A stretch of DNA of 64,000 nucleotides, taken from contig NZ_SPQS01000007.1 in NCBI RefSeq assembly GCF_004570865.1, positions 1 through 64,000 on the forward strand. The letters are read 5' to 3'. Origin of the DNA: Bradyrhizobium frederickii (GTDB taxonomy: Bacteria > Pseudomonadota > Alphaproteobacteria > Rhizobiales > Xanthobacteraceae). The translations under genes were made by a program, and so were the position numbers. Positions 20,909 to 30,184 of the stretch are shown one piece after another (position 1 is the first letter of the stretch; the number at the start of each line of letters is the position of its first letter). Below the pieces are notes generated by a model. It saw only the letters and a list, made by a program, of their open reading frames with translations. It was not told where the DNA came from and did no database searches.

Positions 20909-21921
20909 GGCTTGGTCTTGGTCGTCGTGCGGCCCGGCGGCACGACGACATGATCGGCAGTTGCGTTGAGCCGCACGCGTCGCGGCGTCGCGGATTTCGA
21001 CAGCGCGGCGAGCGCAACGAACCAGGCCTTCGGCATGTCGGTCGGCAAGCCGACCGGAATGCCTGCAAGCTTTGCGGTCGCCAGGAAGTTCTGAGCCCCC
21101 TCGAATCCCGGGGACGTGCAGGCGATGCAGGCATAGCCGCCCTTGGTGCAGGAACCGCCGCCGTTCCAGGATCGCTGGTTGCAATCGCCCACCGCTTGCG
21201 TCGCCTTGCAGCCGAGATGCTCCATCAGGCAGCCGCGCTCCGACATAGTCTCGGCACTTGCCTTGAACTCGTAGAACTCGTTGCGAGAGCAGCCATGATG
21301 GGCCAGATGATTGGCGACGAATTTCGGCCGCCCGTATCCGTCAAGATCGCTCGCTGCGATATCCCTGGCGGTCAGTGCCAAAATGGTTTCCATCATCCAG
21401 CCCGGATGCGGCGCACAGCCCGCGACATTGATGACGGGAAGGCCGAGCCGCGAGCGGAACGCCGCCCCCAGCGCGCCGCCGCTATCGGTTCCCTCGAACT
21501 GCAGGCCGACGGCATCGGTCGGATTCGATCCTGCGGCCGGCACGCCACCATAGGCCGCGCAGCTTCCGACCGCGATCACATAGCCGGCGTGCGGCGCGAG
21601 ATCCAACATCCAGCGGTAGATGGAACGGTTGGTGCCCGCGAGCATGTTGAAGCGGCCGGTGTCGTTCGGTCCGCGGGCGACGGACCCTTCCAGCAGGAGA
21701 AGGTCAAGCCGCACCCTGCCCTCGAGCACGGACTGCAGGATGTCGACCGCCTCCTCGCCGGTCTCCTCGCTGACGGACGGATGCCACAGCAGATTGACGC
21801 CGAACTGCCGGAGCTCGTCGAACCAGCCCGAGGCGCCGCTTTCGAGGATCGACATGGTGCAGCCGCCGCAACTGGCGCCCTGCAGCCAGAGCACGTTGGT
21901 CATTGCATCGGATCGGCTCAT
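20905..21921 (-). CDS. hupU: HupU, regulatory hydrogenase small subunit
   Basis: Small subunit (338 residues) of the cytoplasmic H2 sensor. It starts directly with the iron-sulfur binding region (QGASCGGCTM, Cys18 and Cys21), without a Tat signal and without the C-terminal membrane helix found in HupS. Other cluster motifs include VGSCAAYGG, GCAPHPGWM, HHGCSRNEFYEF, GCKATQAVGDCNQR and ACIACTSPGF. An alternative ATG lies six codons inside, but the first is preceded by GGAG at a good distance. It is the first gene of the hydrogenase locus as transcribed. Confidence 0.95.
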   Translation of the reverse strand: MSRSDAMTNVLWLQGASCGGCTMSILESGASGWFDELRQFGVNLLWHPSVSEETGEEAVDILQSVLEGRVRLDLLLLEGSVARGPNDTGRFNMLAGTNRSIYRWMLDLAPHAGYVIAVGSCAAYGGVPAAGSNPTDAVGLQFEGTDSGGALGAAFRSRLGLPVINVAGCAPHPGWMMETILALTARDIAASDLDGYGRPKFVANHLAHHGCSRNEFYEFKASAETMSERGCLMEHLGCKATQAVGDCNQRSWNGGGSCTKGGYACIACTSPGFEGAQNFLATAKLAGIPVGLPTDMPKAWFVALAALSKSATPRRVRLNATADHVVVPPGRTTTKTKP

Positions 21922-21987
21922 CTGATGTCTCCAGCTCGCCCCAGCTTCAACCGCTCGTCGACGAAGCGCAAGAGGCTCGTTTGCGCC

Positions 21988-23307
21988 TCAGTCGTGAGCG
22001 CCGGATATTTCGTCATGCTTTAAGTGCCGCCTGCGGATATTGCGGGTGACGATCCAGATCACCGCCACGGCGATCGGCACGAAGATGGCGGTCGCCAGCG
22101 AAGGCTCGACATGCAGACCGCCGTCATGGGCGCCCTTGGCGAGATAGCCGAACAGGCTGACGACGTAGTAGCCGATGGCCGCCACCGACAAGCCTTCGAC
22201 CGTGCTCTGCAGCCTCAATTGCAGCCGGGTGCGGTCGTTCATCGAGCGCAGCAGATCGCGGTTCTGCTCCTCGAGCTCGACGTCGACGCGTGTCCGCAAC
22301 AGGTCGGCCGCGCGCGCGAGCTTGATCGACAGGTCGGCCTGCCGGTCCTCCAACGTCGCACAGGTGCGCATGGCGGGTGCCATGCGACGAGCGAGGAAGG
22401 AGGACCAGGTCGGATAGCCCGCGATCTCGCCGCCTTCGATCACGGCGAGGCGAGCCTGCACGATCTCGTTGTAGGCCCGGCTGGCGCCGAACCGAAACAG
22501 GCTGCCGGCCGCGCCCTTCTCGAGCGAAGCCGCCAATGCGGTCAGTTCCGTCAAGAGATGATTGTTGAGCTTGAGGTCTTCGGCGCGCTGCATCTCCTCG
22601 AGCACTTCGACGAGGCGTCGGCCGATATGATCGACGGAGGGCGCAAGCTCGAGCGCAGCGGGCAGACCGAGCAGCGCCAGCGTGCGATAGGTCTCGATCT
22701 CCAGCACGCGCTGCACGAGGGCGCCGAGCCGACCCGGCGACAAGCCGTCGTTGCAGACGAGGATACGGACGAAGCCCTGATCGTCGGTGCGAAAATCGGA
22801 TGCGGCGACCGCGGGTCCGCTGCGGACCGCGGCGACGGCGAGGCTGCCTCTTTCGAACAGCTGCTGCGCACGCTCCAGGGCCGCCGAGGTCTGCTCGACC
22901 TCGAGCTTGACCGCCACCAGCAATTGGCCGGACTGCCGCAGCGACCGGATCAGCGCGGCGGATTCAGCGCCGATCTCGCCGAACCGGCGAGCGGACGTCT
23001 CGGAGCCGCCCAGGATCCAGGTGAAGGTGCTGAACTCCGAATGCTGCTCCCAGCGGAGCTGGGTGGCATCGATCGTCACCTGGTGATGCTTGGTCCCGGC
23101 GTCCGGCGGCGCCTGCCCGTGCGAGATGCAGAATGCCACGAACGCCTGCCGGTCCGCCGCCGCGACTTCGCCCTGGCCGAGAAAGGCAAAGCGGAGCACA
23201 GTGACCGGCGCCGTCAGCCGGGTGAAAGGGCGAGCATGCACCTCGGCCAGCACCGCACCGCGTTGCGGATGCAATTCAAACTCGGCGAGATCGAGGTCAC
23301 GGTTCAT
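21988..23307 (-). CDS. DUF3422-family membrane-anchored protein
   Basis: Protein of 439 residues recognised as DUF3422 type, a family without known function found in proteobacteria. The N-terminal part (1-110) contains the family-typical AEVHARPFTRL near 20-32 and HHQVTID. The middle (about 120-370) is largely helical and charged. Two hydrophobic segments near the C-terminus (about 378-395 and 405-425) should anchor it in the inner membrane. It lies 66 bp upstream of hupU on the same strand and might be co-transcribed with it, but nothing in the sequence ties it to hydrogenase. Confidence 0.8.
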   Translation of the reverse strand: MNRDLDLAEFELHPQRGAVLAEVHARPFTRLTAPVTVLRFAFLGQGEVAAADRQAFVAFCISHGQAPPDAGTKHHQVTIDATQLRWEQHSEFSTFTWILGGSETSARRFGEIGAESAALIRSLRQSGQLLVAVKLEVEQTSAALERAQQLFERGSLAVAAVRSGPAVAASDFRTDDQGFVRILVCNDGLSPGRLGALVQRVLEIETYRTLALLGLPAALELAPSVDHIGRRLVEVLEEMQRAEDLKLNNHLLTELTALAASLEKGAAGSLFRFGASRAYNEIVQARLAVIEGGEIAGYPTWSSFLARRMAPAMRTCATLEDRQADLSIKLARAADLLRTRVDVELEEQNRDLLRSMNDRTRLQLRLQSTVEGLSVAAIGYYVVSLFGYLAKGAHDGGLHVEPSLATAIFVPIAVAVIWIVTRNIRRRHLKHDEISGAHD

Positions 23308-23415
23308 CGACGGTCCCCTGCTGCACTCTCAGGCCGCGACGCGCCGCCAACCTGGCCGTTCACTACCACAACACACCCATGTTCCAGCAATCCCGGATGC
23401 GCGACCCGAGCAAAC

Positions 23416-25725
23416 CTAGAACGCCCCGGCGATGGTAACCTGGAACGTCAACGGCTCCACGGGATGCAGCACATAGTCCATCACGCCGTTCTGACAGACT
23501 GAAGTCGGCGCGGTGCCTGATGTGCAGAGGTTGTAGAGCGTATCGGTCTTGAGCAGCGAGCCATAGGCATAGGTGATCTGGTTCGCCTTGATGTTGAAGA
23601 GGTTGAGCACGTCAAGCTGGAGGCGCCAACCATTGTCGATGCGATAGCCGAGACGGCCGTTGAAGATGCTGGTCGCGGAGGAGCGGAACGCGTTGTCCTC
23701 CGTCAGCGGGCTCGACGCCAGATAGCGCCAGCGCAAGGCTCCGAACCAGCCGATCTTCTCGCCCAGCGTGACGCCGGCTGACGCCACCATCGCCGGCGCG
23801 TTCGGAATGTAATTGCCGGGTGCGTTGCCGAGCTGCGCCTCGGGATAGCCGGCGAGCGAGGCATAGACCTCGGCCTGCGCGCCGTCGTAGCCGCGGAAGC
23901 GCGCATGAGTCATGGCGAGATCGGCATCGATGTCGATCCACGATCGCGGCCGATAATGGTTGGTCCATTCAAAGCCGTAGCGACGGCTGGCGCGGGTCGC
24001 CGATGTGTCGCCGGCATCGCCCGAGAACAGGATTTCGGAATCCTGATCGAGGATGAAGACGCTGAGCGAGGTGTCCAGGCCGGGAACGACCCTGCTGCGC
24101 ACGCCGACCTCGGCACCCTTGGTCCGCACCAGGAGCGGCGATGGCGTGAGCTTGGTCGCGGGATCGCTGGGGTCCTCGGTCGTGGTCGCGCCGCGGGCGT
24201 CGTTGGAGTGCATGCCGTAGCCGGCGCCGAAGAAGAACTCGGTTTGGCTGAACGGACCGAGCACCATCCTGAATTTCGGGCTGCCGAGCGCGGCGTCGGC
24301 GCGGCCGCAATTGTTGGCATTGAACCGCGACGTGACGTCGGCGGCATAATAGTCGCCGCGCCAGCCCACCGTCGTTCTGAGCCAGTCGGTCCAGCGCACC
24401 GTGTTCTCGGCATAGAGGCCGACGCTGCCCTCGCCGGCCTTGTCGCTGCGGATGTTGGAGAGGAAGCCCCGGCGGACGGTATTGGTAAGCGCGAGATCGA
24501 TCGCATCATAGCGCGATTGCAGGCCGACAACGGTCTGCATCGGCAGGCCGGCAAACGAACTGTTCAGCGTGCGCGAGACATTGGCGCCGGCCATCAGGCG
24601 ATCGTCGTGCTGGTGAAACTGATCGCCCAGCACGGGATCGCTGAGGAAATAGGTGAAGTTGTTGAAGAGATCGAGCTGGCTCTTCACCACATAGGCATTT
24701 GCGCGCCACGAGCCGACCTCGTCGGTTCGCGCAATGCGGCCTGACAATGCAAAACGGTTGGCGTTGCCGCCGTCGCTCGGGTCTTCCGAACCGAACCGGT
24801 CGAGCAAGCCCGCTCTGATCGCGCGCTGCGGCACCTGATCGGTCGAATTCCATGCGTTCGTGTAGGCCATGCCGGTGACGGACACGCCGTCGGTCGCGGT
24901 GCCCTGGCTGTAGCGCACGAGACCGTTGAGCTTTCGCACATTGTCCGGATTGTCCCACGGACCGTTGTAGGTGCCGATCTCGCCGGCCACGAGCAGCGCG
25001 CCGTCGCCGACCATGGCGGAGTCCATGCCGAGCAGGCGGCGGTAGCCGAAGCTGCCGGCGGTGACCTGCGCCAGTCCCTTGGTGCGGTCGATCAGGCCGA
25101 TATGGACGCTGCCGGCCGATGCGAAATCGCCTTCGTCGGCGAAGTAAGGACCCTTGCGCACATCCACCACCGCGATGGTTTCCGGGATCAGCCAGTTGAG
25201 ATCGGCATAGCCCTGGCCGTGCGCGTGGGTGCGCATGTTGACGGGGACGCCGTCGACGCTGATGGCAAGGTCGGTCCCATGGTCGAGATTGTAACCGCGC
25301 AGGAAATACTGGTTGGCTTTGCCCTCGCCGGAATGCTGCGTCACGATGAGACCCGGCACCGCTTCGAGCGCTTCGCCCGGCCGCGTGAAAGGGCGGGCGT
25401 TGAGCTCTTCGCCCGGGATGGTGATCTCGCTGGCCATGCTGGGCTGGCTCTTTGCACCCGAAGCAGCGCTGCGAACATCCGAGGCCTGCGCCGCCGCTGG
25501 ATACACCAGGATGCGGTCGCCGGCGGCGGGCGGCTTGCCGGCGCGGCGCGTTGCAACCGGCTTCTTTCGCGCCGGCGTTTCGCTACCACCAATCTCGATG
25601 GGCGGCAGTTCGCGTGAGGCCCCGCTGCTCTGCGCCAAGGCGCGGCCGTCATCCGCAAGCAGCACCAGGGCCGAGAGTGCCGTCAGGGCGCCGCCGCGAC
25701 CAGGCTCACGCCGCTTCGGTCGCAT
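23416..25725 (-). CDS. TonB-dependent receptor, probable nickel uptake
   Basis: Outer-membrane receptor of 769 residues from the start at 25725, whose N-terminus (MRPKRREPGRGGA...) resembles a signal sequence ending near the Ala-Gln of GRALAQ. The plug domain has FLRGYNLDHGTDLAISVDG and the distinctive NMRTHAHGQGYADLN motif, followed by a 22-strand-type barrel ending in Phe. The His-rich plug motif, the overlap with the nickel permease gene and the shared NikR operator upstream suggest that it brings nickel across the outer membrane. The substrate is inferred, not shown. A longer frame to 25818 would run deeper into hupN. Confidence 0.8.
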   Translation of the reverse strand: MRPKRREPGRGGALTALSALVLLADDGRALAQSSGASRELPPIEIGGSETPARKKPVATRRAGKPPAAGDRILVYPAAAQASDVRSAASGAKSQPSMASEITIPGEELNARPFTRPGEALEAVPGLIVTQHSGEGKANQYFLRGYNLDHGTDLAISVDGVPVNMRTHAHGQGYADLNWLIPETIAVVDVRKGPYFADEGDFASAGSVHIGLIDRTKGLAQVTAGSFGYRRLLGMDSAMVGDGALLVAGEIGTYNGPWDNPDNVRKLNGLVRYSQGTATDGVSVTGMAYTNAWNSTDQVPQRAIRAGLLDRFGSEDPSDGGNANRFALSGRIARTDEVGSWRANAYVVKSQLDLFNNFTYFLSDPVLGDQFHQHDDRLMAGANVSRTLNSSFAGLPMQTVVGLQSRYDAIDLALTNTVRRGFLSNIRSDKAGEGSVGLYAENTVRWTDWLRTTVGWRGDYYAADVTSRFNANNCGRADAALGSPKFRMVLGPFSQTEFFFGAGYGMHSNDARGATTTEDPSDPATKLTPSPLLVRTKGAEVGVRSRVVPGLDTSLSVFILDQDSEILFSGDAGDTSATRASRRYGFEWTNHYRPRSWIDIDADLAMTHARFRGYDGAQAEVYASLAGYPEAQLGNAPGNYIPNAPAMVASAGVTLGEKIGWFGALRWRYLASSPLTEDNAFRSSATSIFNGRLGYRIDNGWRLQLDVLNLFNIKANQITYAYGSLLKTDTLYNLCTSGTAPTSVCQNGVMDYVLHPVEPLTFQVTIAGAF

Positions 25726-26794
25726 CGGCGCATTCCAGAGCTTTCGTTGCGCCCTGGTGCCGGCCGCTCTCGAAGATGCGACGATAGAGCACGACCGAGA
25801 AGAGCCAGGCGATCGCAAACAGCGCGATCACGGCGAAGCCGACATTGGCGAGCGACTCGTTGAGGCCGTCGACCAGCGTCCACATAGTCCCCGACAGGCC
25901 GAGCCGGTCGGCGGCCAAGCCGAGCGCCTCGATGCCGCCGATCAACAGCGCGACCGCCACGGAGGCGCCCGTGATCGTGAGATTGTACCAGAGCTTCCGC
26001 AGGGGATCGACGAACGCCCATCGATAGGCGCTCACCATCAGCGCGGAATCGGCAGTGTCGACCAGCGCCATGCCGGACGCGAACAGCGCAGGGAAAACCA
26101 GGATGTCCGCGACCGAAGCGCCGCGCGCGGCTTCGGTCGCGGAGATGCTGAGCAGGCCGATCTCGGTCGCCGTGTCGAAGCCGAGCCCGAACAGGAATCC
26201 GAGCGGGTACATGTGCCAGGGTTTTGTGACCAGGCGGAACAGCGGCCCGAGCAGTCGCGCGAAGACGCCGCGATTTGCGAGCAACCTCTCGAGCCCTTCG
26301 GCGTCGTGAACACCCTGCTCCCGTGCAGCGCGAAACGTCCGCCACAGGCCGGCGAAGATGACGAGATTGATGGCCGCGATCACGAGCAGGAACAACGCCG
26401 ACACCGATGTGCCGATCAGGCCGCCGATCTCCCTGAGCAGGCTGTCGCCGCCAAGGCTCACCACGCCGAGCGCAAGCAATATGGTGGCGACCACGACAAT
26501 TGTGGAATGGCCGAGCGCAAAATAGAGGCCGGCGCTCTGCGGCGCGCCACCTGTCTGCATCAGCTTGCGCACGACATTGTCGATGGCGGCGATGTGATCG
26601 GCATCGACGGCGTGGCGCAGACCGAACACCCAGGCCAGCAGCGCAGTCGCCAGCACCGTCGGCCGATCGCCGAACAGGGCGAAGGCCCAGGTCCATGCCG
26701 CGATGTTGGCGGCCACGAGCCCGCCGAACAGCACCAGCGTGCCGGATTCGATCGCCCGCAAAGTCCGCCTCACCGCTTGCTCCATCCGCCCCAT
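25706..26794 (-). CDS. hupN: HupN, NiCoT-family nickel permease
   Basis: Inner-membrane nickel/cobalt permease of 362 residues with about eight transmembrane segments. The NiCoT signature RHAVDADHIAAIDN is at 60-73 (His61, Asp65, His67 among the metal-binding residues), and LGFDTATEI is at about 200-208. It supplies nickel for hydrogenase. It overlaps the downstream receptor gene by 20 bp, so both are one operon. The start lies only 6 bp after a perfect NikR operator, so the transcript leader must be very short; the second ATG at 26785 is an alternative start. Confidence 0.93.
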   Translation of the reverse strand: MGRMEQAVRRTLRAIESGTLVLFGGLVAANIAAWTWAFALFGDRPTVLATALLAWVFGLRHAVDADHIAAIDNVVRKLMQTGGAPQSAGLYFALGHSTIVVVATILLALGVVSLGGDSLLREIGGLIGTSVSALFLLVIAAINLVIFAGLWRTFRAAREQGVHDAEGLERLLANRGVFARLLGPLFRLVTKPWHMYPLGFLFGLGFDTATEIGLLSISATEAARGASVADILVFPALFASGMALVDTADSALMVSAYRWAFVDPLRKLWYNLTITGASVAVALLIGGIEALGLAADRLGLSGTMWTLVDGLNESLANVGFAVIALFAIAWLFSVVLYRRIFESGRHQGATKALECADATEAA

Positions 26795-26800
26795 CCCGCA

Positions 26801-26828
26801 GTATGACGTTTATCAAGAACCCTCATAC
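26801..26828. promoter_or_regulatory. NikR operator upstream of hupN
   Basis: The sequence is GTATGA-N16-TCATAC, an exact match to the NikR operator consensus in half-site sequence and 16-bp spacing. It ends 6 bp before the hupN start and must overlap the transcription start region, as expected for repression when nickel is plentiful. A nikR gene is not in the window. Confidence 0.88.
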
Positions 26829-26920
26829 TGGCAAGAGCAAGAGCCGCGCCACTTTCGCCCCACAGGTTGAAAGGCGCCGGAAAGGAAAGCCACCTCATTG
26901 ATTCAACAGAGAGTTTCGAT

Positions 26921-26947
26921 CCGGCGCGGTCCCGCGCCGGCGCGGGA
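26921..26947. terminator. Overlapping GC-rich palindromes between receptor gene and hupN
   Basis: Two mutually exclusive perfect dyads overlap. CCGGCGCGG (26921-26929) pairs with CCGCGCCGG (26932-26940), and the 18-bp palindrome TCCCGCGCCGGCGCGGGA occupies 26930-26947. They lie about 115 bp after the stop of the siderophore-receptor gene, which reads toward them. A transcription end or an mRNA-stabilising role is plausible; no T run follows. The rest of 26829-27060 shows nothing else recognisable. Confidence 0.45.
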
Positions 26948-27060
26948 TGAGAGGCTCCGATTGGCAAGCAAGTATCCACTTTGCCGACCAGGTTGACCGG
27001 TCTGCGGACGCGCTGCCGACGACTCCCATGGCCGCGTCTTCACGAGCGGCCGGAGGCGTT

Positions 27061-29325
27061 TCACATGTCCACGGTCATCGACAGCAGATATGTGCGTGGC
27101 GCTCCCAGGAAGAACGTTCCGAACGAGGCCACGCTGGACCAGTAACTCTCACCGGTCACGTTCTGGATGTTTGCGCGGAAGACCGTCTTCCTGCCGTTGA
27201 TCGCCGTGGTGTAGCGGGCGCCGAGATCGAGCCGCGTCCACTCCGGGATCGGCTGCTTGTTCGCGGTGTCGACGAACTGCCTGCCGCTGTAGATGACGGC
27301 TCCGTTCAGCGTGAGCTCCCTCATCCACGGCAGGTCCCACTCCACGCCGATATTGGCCTGAATGTCCGGAACGCCGATCGGCGTGTGACCGACATTCGCC
27401 GCGACGGCAGTCTTCGTCAGCGTGCCGTCCAGCAGCGAAACGCCTCCGAGGACGCGAACATCCGGCATGAGCTCGCCGTATACGTTGAACTCGAGCCCGC
27501 GGACTTGCTGCTCGGCGGTCGCCGCGAAGCGCCCGGCGGACAGCTCGCCGCTCGCCTTCGATATCTCGAAGGCGCTGAAGGTGGTTGCGATCCGGCCGAA
27601 ATCCACCTTGATGCCGGCCTCGTACTGCTTGGCGACGTAAGGCGGGAGAATTTCGCCGGGATTGGAAACGCCCGGCTGCTGCGGCGCCACGTCGCCTCGT
27701 GCGAGGCCTTCGACGTAGTTCGCGTACAGGGAGATGTTCTCCACGGGCCGGACGACGAGGCCGACCACCGGGGTGACCGCGCTCCTGTCATAGGACGACG
27801 TCAGCGTCCCGACATTGGAGACGTAGTTGTGCGCCTCGATGCCCTGGCGCCTGACACCCAGGGTCAGCAGCACGCGCTCGTCGAGCACCGACAAGGTGTC
27901 GGCAATGGAGAGCCCCGTGAGCTCGCTGTCCGAGAGCCGCGGGCGATCGCTGATCTCGTTGGCGAACTGGGTCGGCGCGACGGTCGGATTGTAGATGTTC
28001 GACGTGACCGGGCTGCCGTTGGTCAGCCGCCGGTGCAGCGCGTCATGGTAAACCGACGCCTGGAAGGCCACGGCGTGATGAACGAAGCCGGTGTCGAAGC
28101 GGGCGCGAACGCCGCCATCATAGGTGCTTCGATCGATGCCAAGTCCGAAGAATTGGGGTGTCGAGGTCGTGTTGCCGCTGCTGTTGACGATCGTCGGAAG
28201 CCCGAAGAACCGCTCGACATTGGTGCGGGATCCGCCGACATCCGCAAACAGCGTGACCTGATCGCTGACATCGTACTCGGTCCGCAGCAAGGCGGATTGG
28301 TCGGTTATACGCGACCATTCCCAGGGCTGGGTCACGTTCAGCCGTCCGTCCGGCGCCTTTGGCACCTGCAGGCCGGGGGCCATCAGAAAGGGACGTGACG
28401 GCGCATCGAACCGGTCGGTCTGCGCGATCAGGTAGAGCCAGGACCTGAACCGTTCGCCCCGATAGTCGAGAGCCAGCGATCCGACACCTGTCGTCTCGGA
28501 TTGGCGATCGATGGGCGTGTCGCCGTCGCGGACGCTCCCGCTGGCGCGTACGCCCCATTGCTTGCTCTCGCCGTAGCGCCGCGCAACATCCCAGTGCCCG
28601 CCGAAACGTGCAGTCGAGCCGTAGCTTGCGGTCAGGCGGGTCAGGTCCTCTTCCGCGCGTTTGGGCACGACGTTGATGACCCCGCCAACGCCGCCATTTG
28701 GCGCCATGCCGGAGAGCGCGGCTGAGGGACCTTTGAGCACCTCGATGCGCTCGACGTAGTCTGTGAAGATGCGATATGTCGGCGCGATTCCGTAAAGACC
28801 CTCGAAGGCAAATTCACCGTTGTTGCCTTCGTTGATCGGAAATCCACGAATGTTGAAGGAGTCCACCACGCCGCCCGTCGGGTGCGAGCTTCGGACCGAC
28901 GGATCGAGGATCAAGGCATCCGCACCCGTTGCCGCCTGCTGATCCCGAATGAACTTGTCCGTGTAGCTCGTCACGTTGAACGGCGACTTCATCGTGCCGG
29001 TATTTCCGAGCAGTCCGAGCCGCGCGCCTTGAGCGACCTGTCCGCCGGCAAATTCGGGGACGACACTCGGTTGCGATTGCACAGCGACGGCTGCGGCCTG
29101 CGGCGCGCGCCGCGGCGTCGATCGAACCCGGGCGTCGTTTCGCCTTGTTTGCGCACGGCGCGCCGATTGTTGCGCCGGCGCATCGACGGTCACGGGTGGA
29201 AGCGAGGTGCCGCCTTGCGGCGTTTGGGACCGAGCAGGCGATTCGAACCACGCGAGCAACGCCACACCACCCAGCATCGCCGCAGCAAAGCGAGCTACCG
29301 TACCGACCCCACCCGTACGTCGCAT
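27061..29325 (-). CDS. TonB-dependent siderophore-type receptor
   Basis: Outer-membrane receptor of about 754 residues. The signal peptide runs MRRTGGVGTVARFAAAMLGG... to ARSQ. The plug domain contains TGGVVDSFNIRGFPINEG, VERIEVLKGPSAALSGMAPNGGVGGVINVVPK and other features of the FhuA/FpvA-type siderophore receptors. The barrel ends LSMTVDM. The ATG at 29325 has AAGGA upstream; another ATG nine codons earlier (29352) is possible. The ligand cannot be told from sequence. It is separate from the NikR-controlled operon, since its own 3' end faces that operator. Confidence 0.82.
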   Translation of the reverse strand: MRRTGGVGTVARFAAAMLGGVALLAWFESPARSQTPQGGTSLPPVTVDAPAQQSARRAQTRRNDARVRSTPRRAPQAAAVAVQSQPSVVPEFAGGQVAQGARLGLLGNTGTMKSPFNVTSYTDKFIRDQQAATGADALILDPSVRSSHPTGGVVDSFNIRGFPINEGNNGEFAFEGLYGIAPTYRIFTDYVERIEVLKGPSAALSGMAPNGGVGGVINVVPKRAEEDLTRLTASYGSTARFGGHWDVARRYGESKQWGVRASGSVRDGDTPIDRQSETTGVGSLALDYRGERFRSWLYLIAQTDRFDAPSRPFLMAPGLQVPKAPDGRLNVTQPWEWSRITDQSALLRTEYDVSDQVTLFADVGGSRTNVERFFGLPTIVNSSGNTTSTPQFFGLGIDRSTYDGGVRARFDTGFVHHAVAFQASVYHDALHRRLTNGSPVTSNIYNPTVAPTQFANEISDRPRLSDSELTGLSIADTLSVLDERVLLTLGVRRQGIEAHNYVSNVGTLTSSYDRSAVTPVVGLVVRPVENISLYANYVEGLARGDVAPQQPGVSNPGEILPPYVAKQYEAGIKVDFGRIATTFSAFEISKASGELSAGRFAATAEQQVRGLEFNVYGELMPDVRVLGGVSLLDGTLTKTAVAANVGHTPIGVPDIQANIGVEWDLPWMRELTLNGAVIYSGRQFVDTANKQPIPEWTRLDLGARYTTAINGRKTVFRANIQNVTGESYWSSVASFGTFFLGAPRTYLLSMTVDM

Positions 29326-29352
29326 TTCAAGAAAGTCCTTTATCAATAGCAT

Positions 29353-29946
29353 GTGGTTCGCCGTGAAGCGGATCACGCGCAGCCAGCGGCGATCCCGGAT
29401 CGAAGATTCACTCTTCGCATCCGAGTTCGACCCCGCGGCCCGTCTCTCAATTCCTTTGCAGGCTCGCACTTCGCATTGATGGCCGTTGTCTTGTCAGCCC
29501 ATCCGATTGCCAGCAATCTGCATCGCCTCTTTAGAAAGACGCTCTCGCGACGGCAACGCAAATGCGTGCATGGCGATTTAGAATGTCTCGATCATCTGCG
29601 ATGTCGTCGAGTTGCGGCCTGGAAAGAATCCAAAGCTCTTCCTTGAAAGATTCCAAATCAGCGCTGTTGAAATTCGGCAGAGAGAATAAAGAGCGCGATC
29701 GTCAAGGACGGATTCTCTTAGGCTCGACCGACCTGTTCTGCGGCTGAGCTCAAGTACGGCATTCGGCGCTCGCCTGCGGTGAACTTCGATATGGTATTCG
29801 TCCGCATCGCAAGCTCGAGTCCTCACGCACTGCGCGGAACATGTTGGCCGCCTCATCGAACATGGAACCGATCGTTGTGAAGTGGCTCACATCGAAAAGG
29901 ACAATGCGGATGTATTGGTCATGCCGGGTGGAAATGGCAGACGGAG
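29353..29946. other. Intergenic region upstream of siderophore receptor
   Basis: No convincing gene lies between the receptor start and the small exported protein at 29953. Two copies of TTTAGAA at 29530-29536 and 29577-29583 lie 47 bp apart. The core resembles half of the Irr/ICE iron-control motif of rhizobia, but the second half-site is not clear, so the assignment is weak. The region is more AT-rich than its surroundings, as expected for a promoter region. Confidence 0.3.
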
Positions 29947-29952
29947 ATGCGC

Positions 29953-30156
29953 ATGAAACGCGTCATGCTCTCGCTCATCGCAGCCCTGGTTCTGGCCGGA
30001 GCGGCAAGCACCATGCTCAAATCGCACGCCCTGTTCGGCTCCGCTCAGAGCGGCATGGCCTCCATTCAAGACATGCAGAGAGGTCAAGCGGCCCGGCTCC
30101 CCGAACAGGACATCCAGGACCGTTCCGTCTTGTTTGGCAAAGCGCCGGCCCCATAG
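29953..30156 (+). CDS. Small exported protein of unknown function
   Basis: Protein of 67 residues from MKRVMLSLIAALVLAGAAS, a clear signal-peptide-like start with two basic residues and a hydrophobic core. The mature part is about 45 residues, polar and without cysteines. The ATG at 29953 is preferred to 29947 because GGAG lies 6 nt before it. It converges with the formate dehydrogenase gamma gene 28 bp away. It is not recognised as a known family. Confidence 0.5.
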   Translation: MKRVMLSLIAALVLAGAASTMLKSHALFGSAQSGMASIQDMQRGQAARLPEQDIQDRSVLFGKAPAP

Positions 30157-30184
30157 CCGGCTGCCCGGTTTCAGGCTGCGCGCC

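Noticed and set aside
26829..27060. Cobalamin or nickel riboswitch upstream of hupN
   Set aside because: No B12-box-like or other conserved riboswitch core was recognised; the exact NikR operator explains the expected nickel control.
30144..30161. GCCGGC-N6-GCCGGC hairpin at the end of the small exported protein gene
   Set aside because: Six base pairs of a self-complementary hexamer without a T run are expected often by chance in this GC-rich DNA.
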